DNA from: Agromyces badenianii
Lineage (GTDB): Bacteria; Actinomycetota; Actinomycetes; Actinomycetales; Microbacteriaceae
Assembly (NCBI RefSeq): GCF_003070885.1
Contig: NZ_CP028913.1
Coordinates: 2,170,001 to 2,234,000, forward strand
Reading direction: 5' to 3'
DNA length: 64,000 bases
Shown here one piece after another: positions 18,174 to 28,664 of the stretch (position 1 is its first letter; each line of letters starts with the position of its first letter). The translations under genes and the position numbers were made by a program. The notes under the pieces were generated by a model that was not told where the DNA came from, did not search any database, and was given only the letters and a program-made list of their open reading frames with translations.

Positions 18174-18674
18174 ATGGATGAGACTGAGCCTTCACCGCAC
18201 GAAGGGCGTGACGAGCTCTCGATCGACACGCCCGACCGCTCCCGCGCGGTTCGGCTCGCCCGTTGGTTCCTGCCTCCCTACCTCATCGCGGTCGGGCTCA
18301 TCGTCTTCCTCCCAGCGCAGGAGGCCCGCCGTGTCACCGGTCTCGTCGGCTGGCTCGCCGACGTGCTCGCCTCGCTCGGCGCGTCACGGGAGGTGAGCGC
18401 CGTGGTGGTGGAGTTCCTCGCGAACATCGCGCTGTTCGTGCCCATGGGGGTGCTGCTCGCACTGGCCTTCCCGACGCTGTCGTGGTGGGTCGTGCTGGCC
18501 GTCGGATGTCTCGCGACCGTCGGCATCGAACTCGTCCAGCTGGCGCTGCCGACGCGCTACTCCACGCTCTCCGACATCATCGCGAACACGACGGGTACGG
18601 CGCTCGGCCTGCTGCTCCTCAGCTGGTGGGCGCGCGCGCGGCAGCGGCGCGGCTCCGACCGCTCGCCCACCTGA
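18174..18674 (+). CDS. VanZ family membrane protein, 166 aa
   Basis: VanZ-like fold with about four membrane helices: LPPYLIAVGLIVFLP, VVVEFLANIALFVPMGVLLALAF, VVLAVGCLATVGIELVQLALP and GTALGLLLLSWW; the NI.LF.P.G and E..Q....R..DI...T conserved positions are visible. VanZ proteins confer teicoplanin resistance in some Gram-positives, but most chromosomal members have unknown roles. ATG 18174 is the first good start. Its last 56 bases overlap the 3' end of the convergent acyltransferase gene. Confidence 0.85.
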   Translation: MDETEPSPHEGRDELSIDTPDRSRAVRLARWFLPPYLIAVGLIVFLPAQEARRVTGLVGWLADVLASLGASREVSAVVVEFLANIALFVPMGVLLALAFPTLSWWVVLAVGCLATVGIELVQLALPTRYSTLSDIIANTTGTALGLLLLSWWARARQRRGSDRSPT

Positions 18675-19746
18675 GCAGACGCTCGAGCGGGCCGCGGCCG
18701 AGGTATTGACGCCAGAGCCAGGCGAAGAGCATCGAACCCACGATGAGGCCGACGAGCAGCTCGGCCGAGTCGTCGGTGGGGATGCCGTGCTCGACGCGCA
18801 CGGCCGCCGCGATGACGACGAGGTGCACGGTGTAGATGCTCAACGGCATCGACCCCATCGCGGTGATCGGTGAGAGCACCGCGCCGGCGACACGACGCAC
18901 CCGGAGCCTGGCGAGCCCCGTGAGCAGCAGCATGCCGGCGACGATGACCACGCCGACCCCGACGTTGCCGATCGCTTCGATCGAGGCTTGCAGCGCCGAC
19001 GCCCGGAGAACCGCGGTCTCGTCGAGCGCACCCGACGCCGTGGAGGCCGCATCAGCCAACATCGCGGCGAGTGGCAGCATCACGACCGCCGACGTGGCAC
19101 CCGTGAGCGCAGCGACCGCGACGACGCGAGGCGAGGCGAGGTCGAGTCGGGCGAGGCCGAGCCCGATGAGCATGACCGGGATCCAGATGACGACGGGATA
19201 GGCGCCGCTGACGACCCAGTCGACGACGATCGCGAACGGGCCCTGCTGCAGTTCGACGACCGCGTCCGTCGCGCTGACGAGCTCGACGAACGCGGGCATG
19301 ACGGCGAGCAGCGCGATGCCGAGGCCGAGTGCGATCCTCGGTGGCAGGAAGAGCAGCGGCAGCATGAGCAGGAACGCAACCCCGTAGACGTCGAGAATGA
19401 TGAAGACGAGCGGGTGCAGGGTCGCGGCGATCAGGATTCCGAGGACGATCAGGATCACCGCCCTGATGGCGATCTGACGACGGAGCACGCCTCGGTCGGC
19501 CGCGATCGGCCTCGTCCCGCCGGAGATGAACGCGAGGCCCATTCCGGCGGTGAGGGCGAACAGGAGGCGCGGCCGTTCGTCGGCGATCGCGATGACTGCA
19601 GCGAGATCAGCGGATGCTGCCGCGGGCGCGACGTGCGCGACGAACATGCCGATGAGGGCGAGCCCCCGAGCCGCGTCGACGCCGTCGACGCGGTTGGCCG
19701 CGCGTTCGGCGGCGGCGGGCGGGATGCGCGCGTCAGTGCGACTCAC
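18619..19746 (-). CDS. HGSNAT/DUF1624-DUF418-like multipass membrane protein, 375 aa
   Basis: Begins VDGVDAARGLALIGMFVAHVAP, the conserved first helix of the heparan-alpha-glucosaminide N-acetyltransferase-like/DUF418 family, and has about ten membrane helices ending with SPITAMGSMPLSIYTVHL. These proteins are thought to move acyl groups across the membrane to surface glycans; the substrate here is unknown. GTG 19746 overlaps the uspA stop (GTGA), which fixes the start. The 3' end overlaps VanZ on the other strand. Confidence 0.8.
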   Translation of the reverse strand: MSRTDARIPPAAAERAANRVDGVDAARGLALIGMFVAHVAPAAASADLAAVIAIADERPRLLFALTAGMGLAFISGGTRPIAADRGVLRRQIAIRAVILIVLGILIAATLHPLVFIILDVYGVAFLLMLPLLFLPPRIALGLGIALLAVMPAFVELVSATDAVVELQQGPFAIVVDWVVSGAYPVVIWIPVMLIGLGLARLDLASPRVVAVAALTGATSAVVMLPLAAMLADAASTASGALDETAVLRASALQASIEAIGNVGVGVVIVAGMLLLTGLARLRVRRVAGAVLSPITAMGSMPLSIYTVHLVVIAAAVRVEHGIPTDDSAELLVGLIVGSMLFAWLWRQYLGRGPLERLLRWASGRSRAAAARAPTS

Positions 19747-20597
19747 CGGATGACGACCGTGGGCGCCTCGAGCTCGGCGAGCACCCCGTGACTGACCGAG
19801 CCGAGCAGGAAGCGGGCGAGGGCCCCGCGACCGTGGCTGCCGACCACGAGGAGCTCGGCCTCGGCCGCCGCCCCCGAGAGTTCCTGCACCGGGTCCCCGG
19901 CGACGACTCGGCGTTCGATCTCGAGCAACGGATGGGCCGCGACGACGGGCTCGAGCGAGGCGTCGAGGATCTCGGCCTCGGCCCGAGCGAGGTCGTCGGT
20001 GGCGAGGAGCGGTGCTCCGTAGCCGTATTCGCCACCGACCAGCGCGACGACATCCCAGGAGTGGACGGCGATGAGTCGGCTGCCGAGGCGCTCGGCCTCC
20101 CCGGCGGCGAAGGCGAGCGCGTGATCGGAGGCGTGCGAACCGTCGACCCCCACGACCACCCCGCTGCGGAGACGCATCTCGAGGTCGGGGATCACGGCGA
20201 CGGGCGCACGGCTCGCCGCCGCGATGCGGAGGCTGTGCACGCGTCGTCGGTTGGCACGCCGACCGCCGTGCCAGTCGCTGCCGACGACCAGCATCTCGGC
20301 TCCCTCGGAGATCCGCTCGAAGACGCCGACCGGGTCGCCGTGCTCGAGTGTGGTGACGATCGCGATCGAGTCGCTGACGAGGGAGGCCGCCGCTGTCGCG
20401 TCGCTGAGGCATTCACGAGCTCGGTCTTCAGCTGCACGACGCAGCTCGCCCTCGGCACCGGCTGAACTCCCGGCATCATCGACGACGTGCACGAGCCGAA
20501 GCGAGATGCCACGTGCTGCCGCTTGCTCGGCCGCCCACTGCACGGCCCGCGTCGTGGCGGTGCCTCCAGTGCTCACACCGACCGCGATCTCGTTCAT
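19743..20597 (-). CDS. Universal stress protein, tandem UspA domains, 284 aa
   Basis: Two UspA domains of about 140 residues. Each opens with a beta strand and DGS-like loop (EIAVGVSTGG, then SGVVVGVDGSHASDHAL) and ends with an ATP-binding G-x2-G-x9-G signature; the second is clear in VVGSHGRGALARFLLGSVSHG. The first lacks the full signature (GSDWHGGRRANRRRVHS), so only the second probably binds ATP. It is translationally coupled to the downstream acyltransferase-like gene through GTGA. Role: stress or hypoxia response. Confidence 0.93.
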   Translation of the reverse strand: MNEIAVGVSTGGTATTRAVQWAAEQAAARGISLRLVHVVDDAGSSAGAEGELRRAAEDRARECLSDATAAASLVSDSIAIVTTLEHGDPVGVFERISEGAEMLVVGSDWHGGRRANRRRVHSLRIAAASRAPVAVIPDLEMRLRSGVVVGVDGSHASDHALAFAAGEAERLGSRLIAVHSWDVVALVGGEYGYGAPLLATDDLARAEAEILDASLEPVVAAHPLLEIERRVVAGDPVQELSGAAAEAELLVVGSHGRGALARFLLGSVSHGVLAELEAPTVVIR

Positions 20598-20666
20598 GGC
20601 GCACCTCCGCGGGTCTCGCCTCCATCTTCACGCGGAAGGGACGGGGGCACCAGCCCTGCCGCACGG

Positions 20667-21293
20667 TCAGTGCCGAGCGTGCAACACCCCGCCGCTCTCT
20701 TCGAGATAGCAGACGCCGCAGAGCGACTCGTAAGTGACGAGTTCGCCATCGATCGCGACCTGGTCGCCGTCGAACACGAACCGGCCGTCGATGAGGCGGC
20801 CGTTGAAGATCGCCTTGCGACCGCACCGGCAGATGGTCTTCAGCTCTTCGAGGCTGTGCGCGACCTCGAGGAGCCGCCGGCTGCCGGGGAACGCCATGGT
20901 CTGGAAGTCGGTGCGGATGCCATAGGCGAGCACCGGGATGCCGTCGATGAGCGCGATGCGCAGGAGGTCGTCGACCTGCTCTGAGGTCAGGAACTGCGCC
21001 TCGTCGACGAGCAGGCAGCTCACGTCGCGCCCGTGCTCCTCGATGACCCGATTGCGAAGGGACTGGAAGAGGTCGAGCACGTTCGAGTCGGGCCCGATCG
21101 TGAAATCCACCTCGCGCTCGACGCCGAGGCGCGACACGATGTCTCGATCGCCCTTCGTGTCGACCGCCGGTTTCGCGAGCAGCACCTGGTGGCCGCGTTC
21201 TTCGTAGTTGAAGGCCGCCTGGAGCAACGCCGTCGACTTGCCGGAGTTCATCGCCCCGTAGCGGAAATACAGCTTGGCCACTACGCGAACCAC
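20667..21293 (-). CDS. tdk: Thymidine kinase, 208 aa
   Basis: Type II thymidine kinase for thymidine salvage. P-loop GAMNSGKST (13-21), Walker B LLVDEAQFL, the lid sequence with TDFQTMAFPGSRRLLEVAHSLEELKTIC, and zinc ligands in CRCG and CGVCY. Length is normal. The start is GTG 21293; a GTG four codons later (VAKLYF) is equally possible, since neither has a strong ribosome site. It stands alone between uspA and the sensor pair. Confidence 0.95.
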   Translation of the reverse strand: MVRVVAKLYFRYGAMNSGKSTALLQAAFNYEERGHQVLLAKPAVDTKGDRDIVSRLGVEREVDFTIGPDSNVLDLFQSLRNRVIEEHGRDVSCLLVDEAQFLTSEQVDDLLRIALIDGIPVLAYGIRTDFQTMAFPGSRRLLEVAHSLEELKTICRCGRKAIFNGRLIDGRFVFDGDQVAIDGELVTYESLCGVCYLEESGGVLHARH

Positions 21294-21332
21294 CCGTCTG
21301 CCGCTCTCGGGCCGATCTCGGTCGGCATCGAT

Positions 21333-22484
21333 TCACTCGACGTCATAATTCAACTCCACCCTCACATTCTCTCGCGTCGAGGTGGATACGGCATGCATGC
21401 CCACCGAACGCGCCACCGCGACGAAACGATCGAGTTCGCGCCTCGTCGGCGGCGAGGCGCCCGCCTCGGTCACGAGTGTGATGGTTCCCCGTTCCCCGTG
21501 CTCGTCGTCGGTCGTGAGCACGGCCCTGATCAGCGTCGACCGCTCCGCATCGCCGAGCCACGAGATGAGGGCCGTCAGCGCCGACCGTTGGTCGGCGCTG
21601 AGACCGGCCGCAGCGCCCAAGGGGTCCTTGATGATCGTGTCGACACCCCGGCTCTCCCGCACCTTCGCCGCGAGATCGTCGAGCCAGGTCGACTCGAGGC
21701 CCGCGCGCAGCGCTCGCCGAAGCGCCTCGGCGAGTTCGCGTGCCCGATCGGCGTCGGCGACCGAGATGCGCTCGGCGGTCATCACGCCGGCGAGGAAGGG
21801 CAGCACCTCTTGGCCGAGCACCGACACCCGGCTCTGCTGCACCGAGCGGGCGAGGCCGGCCCGCAGTTCGGCGTCGCGCTGCAGCGCGGCCCTGTTGGCC
21901 TCGCGCTGCCATGCGAGCGTCTCGGCGATGATGCCGTACGAGTAGCCGGCGGCGGCCGCCGACAGCGTGAGCACCGGCGCCGAACTCACCGCGACGAGCG
22001 CCGGTATCGGGGCGTCCACCACGGTGTACGGCGACGCCCCGATGACGAGGATCGTGAGCACGACCGACGCGAGCACCCCGGCCAGTGCCGCAGAGACCCA
22101 CGTGCAGTACGGGGCCAGCGAGAGGATCAGCATGCCGATGACGGCGGGTCCGAAGTCGTCGTACAGGTAGCGATTGGAGCCGATGGTGCTGATGTACTCC
22201 GCGATCGCCGCGCCGACCGACAACGTCACGACGAGCCAGAGGCGTTCGGTGGTGAACGGTGCCCGGGCCGGTGCCGCCGACAGCGTGGCCGCCACTCCCG
22301 CTGCGGCCACCAGCAGGATCGCGACGACTGCGGCCGGCGGCGACCCGACCTCGCTCCAGTGCAACCAGCTCATCACGATGGCCAGCGCGAGCGCCAGCGC
22401 GGCTCCGATCGCCACGATGGGCGACGCGCTGATCGCGCCGATCGGGTCGGCCTCCTGTTGGGTGAGGTGCATCCGCCCGCTCAT
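21333..22484 (-). CDS. Membrane protein resembling a degenerate histidine kinase, 383 aa
   Basis: Five or so membrane helices (about 20-175) are followed by a coiled linker, then a cytosolic region. VLGQEVLPFLAGVMTAERISVADADRARELAEALRR has the shape of a HisKA_3 dimerisation helix but lacks the phosphorylatable His, and the C-terminal region has none of the N, G1 or G2 boxes of a HATPase. The ATG overlaps the stop of the upstream kinase gene (ATGA). It may be a pseudokinase partner or regulator of that kinase. No response regulator is adjacent. Confidence 0.65.
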   Translation of the reverse strand: MSGRMHLTQQEADPIGAISASPIVAIGAALALALAIVMSWLHWSEVGSPPAAVVAILLVAAAGVAATLSAAPARAPFTTERLWLVVTLSVGAAIAEYISTIGSNRYLYDDFGPAVIGMLILSLAPYCTWVSAALAGVLASVVLTILVIGASPYTVVDAPIPALVAVSSAPVLTLSAAAAGYSYGIIAETLAWQREANRAALQRDAELRAGLARSVQQSRVSVLGQEVLPFLAGVMTAERISVADADRARELAEALRRALRAGLESTWLDDLAAKVRESRGVDTIIKDPLGAAAGLSADQRSALTALISWLGDAERSTLIRAVLTTDDEHGERGTITLVTEAGASPPTRRELDRFVAVARSVGMHAVSTSTRENVRVELNYDVE

Positions 22485-23767
22485 GCGCCGCCCTCGGGGA
22501 CGGTCAGCACGATCGTCGTGCCGATGCCCTTCGTCGACCAGAGCCGCACCGTGCCCTGTTCCTGTTGGATCCGTGCTCGGATCGAGGTGCGCAGTCCGAT
22601 GCGGTCGGCCGGCACCTCGCTCTCGTCGAAACCGACGCCGCTGTCCATGATGGCGACCGTGACCTCGCCGCCGCCGAAGCCCAATGCGAGATCGGCCCGG
22701 TCGACCCCGGCGTGCCTGGCGACGTTGATGAGGCACTGTGCGACCGCGGCGTCGAGCACGGCGATCCGGCGGGGCCCGAGCACGCCGAGTACCGAGAAGT
22801 CACCGGTGATCCGCAGTTCGAGCCCCGCGTCGGCCGCCGACGAGAACGAGAGCACGAGCGATGGCACGGTGCGCTCCTCCGGCGTTCCCTGGTCGGCCGA
22901 TGCGCTGTCGCCGCTGCCGCGATGCCCTGTGTGCCATCCCGCGGTGGATGCCGCTCCCGCGGACGGACTCCGGGCCGGTGCGACGCCGACGGCACTGCCC
23001 GCATGATCGATCGCCCAGTCGCGCCCCACGATGAGACCGAGATCCTGACGGACGCCGGCCCGGAGTCGCTCCTCGACCGGCCCGGAACCGGCTGCCGCGA
23101 TCGCCACGAGATGGCTGAGGGCGATGTCGTGCAGCCGCGCCGTGGCACGGAGTTCGTAGTCGTGCCGGATGGCGAGCTCTCGCGTCTGCCGGCTGCCCCG
23201 GTGCAGCCCGGCCTCGCGGCGCAGGCCGGCCCGGCGGCTCGCACCGTCGAACACCCGCACGACGATGACCACGACGAACGCCAGCCCCGCTGCGAAGTTC
23301 GGCTCGTATGCGCCGCCGACGAGGGCGACGCCGAGGAACGCCGCCGCCTCGCCGAGCGCGAAGCCGAGGGTCGCCCAGACGAGCGCGGTCACCGATCCGC
23401 TTCCGGCGCCGCCCACGAGGATCAGCGCGGTGCGAGGGAGGGCGAGCACTGCGTTGTTCGTCGTCGAGAACTCCCCGTCACGACCCAGGAGCATCACCGT
23501 GTCGGCGCACACCACCGCCGCACCGACCAGCAGGTAGGTCACCGTCAAGGTGACCGTCGGATGCCGCGCGACGAGCGCGAGCAGCACGATCATGACGATC
23601 GCGAGCACCGTGCTCGCCCAGCCGTCGGGTGCGCCGCCGAGCGTCGCCATGACGAGACTGATGAGCAAGACGATGCCGAGACACGTGAACGCGGCCCAAT
23701 GGCCGGCATTGGCAAGTGCACGACTCAACGAATCCCGCGCAAGGTGTCCTGGCAGCCCCAGGCTCAT
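22481..23767 (-). CDS. Membrane sensor histidine kinase-like protein, 428 aa
   Basis: Six or so N-terminal membrane helices (about 25-180), then RATARLHDIALSHLVAIA, a HisKA_3-like segment with LHD, and a C-terminal GHKL ATPase: QCLINVARHAG (N box), VAIMDSGVGFDE (G1), then IGLRTSIRARIQQEQGTVRLWSTKGIGTTIVLTVP (G2 region). Resembles NarL/DesK-class kinases. It is coupled to the degenerate relative downstream. The regulator it phosphorylates is not in the neighbourhood. Confidence 0.75.
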   Translation of the reverse strand: MSLGLPGHLARDSLSRALANAGHWAAFTCLGIVLLISLVMATLGGAPDGWASTVLAIVMIVLLALVARHPTVTLTVTYLLVGAAVVCADTVMLLGRDGEFSTTNNAVLALPRTALILVGGAGSGSVTALVWATLGFALGEAAAFLGVALVGGAYEPNFAAGLAFVVVIVVRVFDGASRRAGLRREAGLHRGSRQTRELAIRHDYELRATARLHDIALSHLVAIAAAGSGPVEERLRAGVRQDLGLIVGRDWAIDHAGSAVGVAPARSPSAGAASTAGWHTGHRGSGDSASADQGTPEERTVPSLVLSFSSAADAGLELRITGDFSVLGVLGPRRIAVLDAAVAQCLINVARHAGVDRADLALGFGGGEVTVAIMDSGVGFDESEVPADRIGLRTSIRARIQQEQGTVRLWSTKGIGTTIVLTVPEGGA

Positions 23768-23859
23768 CGTGTCCTCCGCTCGTAGCGCCCCTGCCGACGG
23801 CGATGTATGCGCCTCAGCGGATTATCCCAGCTCGAGGGCTCGCCACGTGGACGGCGCGG

Positions 23860-24969
23860 TCAGAACAATGCGGACGGATCGGGCGGAAGGCCGAGCGCAT
23901 CGGGGAGTTCACGGCCCGCGCCGGCCGCGCCCACCCGTGCCACGGCAGCTCCGCCGGTCGCCTGACGTCGAGCGAGCGCCGACGACCGCACTCCCCCGGT
24001 GGCGGGATCTTCACGCCCCCGTTCGAGGCCATGCGCCCTGATCAGCGGTTGAATCCGCTGGCTGAGCCAGTGCCGGTACGCCTTCGGTGCGTAGGCGTTG
24101 GTGCCGAAGTACATCGAGCGGTATTTCGGCACGAGCTCGGGGTGTGCGCGCTCGAGCCACTGCATGAACCACGGCTTCACGCCGCCCCGGAGGTACAGCG
24201 CGGTGTAGAGCACAGTGGTGCCACCCGCGGCCTTCACCGAGCGTAATGCTTCGTCGAGGTGCGCCCTCGAATCGGTGAGGAAGGGCAGGATCGGCATCAG
24301 GAACACCGAGCAGTCGAGGCCGGCCTCACGCACGGCGGTGACCGTCGCGAGCCGGGCCTTGGTGCTCGGCGTGCCTGGCTCGACCGACCGCTGCAGTTCG
24401 TCGTCGTAGATCGCGATCGACATCGCCAGGTCGACGGGCACCAGCTCGGCCGCGTCGACGAGGAGCGGCAGGTCTCGGCGCAGCAGGGTGCCCTTCGTGA
24501 GGATGCTGAGCGGCGTGCCACTGGAGGCGAGCGCCTCGATCACACCCGGCATGAGCGCATAGCGCCCTTCGGCCCGCTGGTACGGGTCGGTGTTGGTGCC
24601 GAGCGCGACGGGATCGTGCCGCCACGACGGCTTGGCGAGTTCGCCCCGCAACACCTCGGCGACGTTGACCTTCACGATGATCTGGCGGTCGAAGTCGTCG
24701 CCGGCATCGAGATCGAGGTACGTGTGCGTCGGCCGTGCGAAGCAGTAGGTGCACGCGTGGGTGCAGCCTCGATATGGGTTGATCGTCCAGCCGAAGGGCA
24801 TCGCCGATCGGCCGGGCACGCGGTTCAGCGCCGATTTCGCCAGCACCTCGTGGAAGGTGACGCCGGCGAACTCGGGCGTCTGCACCGAACGCACGAGGTT
24901 GTTGAGCTTCGCGAGCCCGGGCAGGGCACCGAGCTGTTCGATGCCAAGCTCCTGACCACTCCACCGCAT
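23860..24969 (-). CDS. Rv2578c-family radical SAM protein, 369 aa
   Basis: Contains the radical SAM iron-sulfur motif CTHACTYC (C69, C73, C76) after INPYRG, with TNTDPYQRAEG, LTKGTLLRRDL and MPILPFLTDS typical of the Rv2578c/spore-photoproduct-lyase-like group. The start is ATG 24969 (MRWSGQ); an ATG at 24987 would place the start codon inside the LexA box at 24977-24994. That box and the family point to a DNA-damage function. The exact substrate is unknown. Confidence 0.88.
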   Translation of the reverse strand: MRWSGQELGIEQLGALPGLAKLNNLVRSVQTPEFAGVTFHEVLAKSALNRVPGRSAMPFGWTINPYRGCTHACTYCFARPTHTYLDLDAGDDFDRQIIVKVNVAEVLRGELAKPSWRHDPVALGTNTDPYQRAEGRYALMPGVIEALASSGTPLSILTKGTLLRRDLPLLVDAAELVPVDLAMSIAIYDDELQRSVEPGTPSTKARLATVTAVREAGLDCSVFLMPILPFLTDSRAHLDEALRSVKAAGGTTVLYTALYLRGGVKPWFMQWLERAHPELVPKYRSMYFGTNAYAPKAYRHWLSQRIQPLIRAHGLERGREDPATGGVRSSALARRQATGGAAVARVGAAGAGRELPDALGLPPDPSALF

Positions 24970-24975
24970 ACCGAC

Positions 24976-25004
24976 ATTCGAACACATGTTCGAACGGGAT
25001 GCAA
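24976..25004 (-). promoter_or_regulatory. LexA (SOS) box overlapping the radical SAM promoter
   Basis: TTCGAAC-ACAT-GTTCGAA at 24977-24994 matches the actinobacterial SOS box TCGAAC-N4-GTTCGA with no mismatch in the arms. A leftward promoter fits over it: -35 TTGCAT (25004-24999), 17-base spacer, -10 TCGAAT (24981-24976), so bound LexA would block it. Start of transcription would fall next to the ATG (leaderless). Confidence 0.85.
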
Positions 25005-25017
25005 GCGCAGCCCGGCC

Positions 25018-25047
25018 GGATGCCGCGGCCCGCGCACCGCGGCATCC
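25018..25047 (-). terminator. Hairpin downstream of the ABC-F gene
   Basis: 11-bp perfect arms GGATGCCGCGG (25018-25028) and CCGCGGCATCC (25037-25047) with an 8-base loop, located just after the ABC-F stop and before the SOS promoter. Probable transcription terminator without a clear T-run. Confidence 0.55.
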
Positions 25048-25053
25048 TTCGCA

Positions 25054-26817
<1,764 letters not shown>

Positions 26818-27139
26818 GGGTACGCCCTTTGCGCGAGTGCCCCCGGGCGGTCGACGGATGCCGCGGCGCGCGTTTCGTTCGCACGATGCACCGGGCCGGC
26901 GGAACGCAGGCGCGCGGCGCCGACGACCGCCCGGGAGCGGAGGGGGAGCCCCGCCGGGCATTGCCGTCGATGGGTGCGCGCCGAAGCCGTCGCGATCAGC
27001 ATGGTGTGATCGGAACCGTGCGCACACCCGATGTCGACGGCGCCTCAGGCGCGGGACGAGGGTGTGTGCTCACTTCATAGCGGGTACGACGGTACCAGAG
27101 TTCGCCGAGAACGCAACCGGCGATGATCGCCGTCGAGCG
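26818..27139 (-). promoter_or_regulatory. 322-bp leader of the ABC-F gene with long-range inverted repeat
   Basis: No separate gene is supported. A perfect 12-bp inverted repeat, CCCGGGCGGTCG (26842-26853) and CGACCGCCCGGG (26924-26935), could bring the region just upstream of the start codon into a stem; the proximal arm ends about 25 bases before the ATG. An ATG-initiated frame (27002 to 26694) crosses the start region and could act as an upstream peptide. The -10-like TACCGT or TACGAC near 27083-27092 may belong to the promoter. Confidence 0.45.
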
Positions 27140-28618
27140 TCAGGCCGTGAGGTCGAGCACCTTCGCCGTTGCGGCGAGCGAGGCCGCCGCCGTCTCAGGG
27201 TCGCCCGAGAGCTTCGTTCCGTAGCTCGGGATCATCTCGCGCAGCTTGGGCTCCCAGTCGATCATGCGCTCGGGGAAGCAGCGGCCGAGCACGTCGAGCA
27301 TGATCGGGGCGGCGGTCGACGCACCCGGCGATGCGCCGAGCAGGCCGGCGATCGTGCCGTCGGCGCCCGTGATGACCTCGGTGCCGAACTGCAGCACTCC
27401 GCCCTTCTCCGGGTCTTTCTTCATGACCTGCACGCGCTGGCCGGCGGTGATGAGCTCCCAATCCTCGCTCTTGGCCGACGGCATGAACTGACGCAGCGCG
27501 GCGAGCTTCTTGTCGCGCGAGGCGAGGAGTTCGGAGACGAGGTACTTCACGAGGTCGAAGTTCTTCAGCCCCACCTGGATCATCGGCCCGAGGTTGTGCG
27601 GGCGGATCGAGAACGGCAGGTCGAACCACGTCGAGGTCTTCAGGAACTTCGGCGTGAAGCCCGCGTAAGGCCCGAAGAGCAGAGCCGTCTCGCCGTCGAC
27701 CACCCGGGTGTCGAGGTGCGGCACCGACATCGGCGGTGCGCCCTTCGCGGCCTTGCCGTAGACCTTCGCCTGGTGCTGCGCCACGAGCTTGGGGTTCGTG
27801 GTGCGGAAGAACTGGCCAGAGATCGGGAATCCGCCGAAGCCCTTGATCTCGGGGATGCCCGAGTTCTGCAGCAGCGCGAGCGCGCCGCCGCCCGCACCGA
27901 CGAACACGAAGCGGGCGTTGACCGTCTTGGGCGTGTTGCCGACGAGGTGACGCAGCCGGATCCTCCAGGTGCCGTCTTTCTGGCGCTTCAACCCGGTGAC
28001 CTGGTGGTTCGTCGCGATCTCGGCGCCGCGTCGCTCGATGTCGCTCAGCAGCAGCCGGGTGAGCGCGCCGAAGTCGACGTCGGTGCCCGCGACGATGCGG
28101 GTCGCGGCGATGCGCGCCTTGGGGTTGCGCTTCTTGGCGAGGAGCGGGGTCCACTCGGCGATGCGCTCGAGGTCTTCGGTGTACTCCACGTCGGGGAAGA
28201 GCGGCTGGCCCTTCAGCGCCTCGACGCGCTTCTTCAGGTACTCGATGTTCGCCTTGCCCTTGACGAAGGTCATGTGCGGCGTCGAGTTGATGAAGTTGTG
28301 CGGTTCGGGCAGCGCACCGTGCTGCACGAGGTACGACCAGTACTGGCGGCTCACCTGGAACTGCTCGTTGATCGCGACGGCCTTGTCTGGGCTGACCGTG
28401 CCGTCGGGGTTCTCGGGCATGTAGTTCAGCTCGCAGAGTGCCGCGTGGCCGGTGCCCGCGTTGTTCCACGCATTCGACGATTCCTGCGCGACCTCGCCCA
28501 GCCGTTCGTAGACGCGAATGGACCAATCGGGCTGGAGTTGCGAGAGCAGGGAGCCGAGCGTGGCGCTCATGATGCCGCCGCCGATGAGCACGACGTCGAC
28601 GGTTTCCTCAGAAGTCAC
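27140..28618 (-). CDS. mqo: Malate:quinone oxidoreductase, 492 aa
   Basis: FAD-dependent peripheral membrane enzyme oxidising malate to oxaloacetate with electrons passed to quinone. FAD-binding VDVVLIGGGIMSATLGSLLSQL at the start, NAGTGHAALCELNYMPE, FVFVGAGGGALALLQNSGIPE, and the ending SYGTKLSGDP are characteristic. Full length for the family. The start is GTG 28618 with a -10-like TACACT seven bases upstream and no ribosome site, so the message may be leaderless. Together with the acetate genes it speaks for aerobic central metabolism. Confidence 0.96.
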   Translation of the reverse strand: MTSEETVDVVLIGGGIMSATLGSLLSQLQPDWSIRVYERLGEVAQESSNAWNNAGTGHAALCELNYMPENPDGTVSPDKAVAINEQFQVSRQYWSYLVQHGALPEPHNFINSTPHMTFVKGKANIEYLKKRVEALKGQPLFPDVEYTEDLERIAEWTPLLAKKRNPKARIAATRIVAGTDVDFGALTRLLLSDIERRGAEIATNHQVTGLKRQKDGTWRIRLRHLVGNTPKTVNARFVFVGAGGGALALLQNSGIPEIKGFGGFPISGQFFRTTNPKLVAQHQAKVYGKAAKGAPPMSVPHLDTRVVDGETALLFGPYAGFTPKFLKTSTWFDLPFSIRPHNLGPMIQVGLKNFDLVKYLVSELLASRDKKLAALRQFMPSAKSEDWELITAGQRVQVMKKDPEKGGVLQFGTEVITGADGTIAGLLGASPGASTAAPIMLDVLGRCFPERMIDWEPKLREMIPSYGTKLSGDPETAAASLAATAKVLDLTA

Positions 28619-28664
28619 GGATTCCAGTGTAGATGCCGCAGGAAGCTGTCCTGACCAGCGTCGA

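Noticed and set aside
24970..24987. ATG 24987 as start of the radical SAM gene
   Set aside because: It would sit inside the LexA box; the next ATG gives the family's usual MRWSGQ start.
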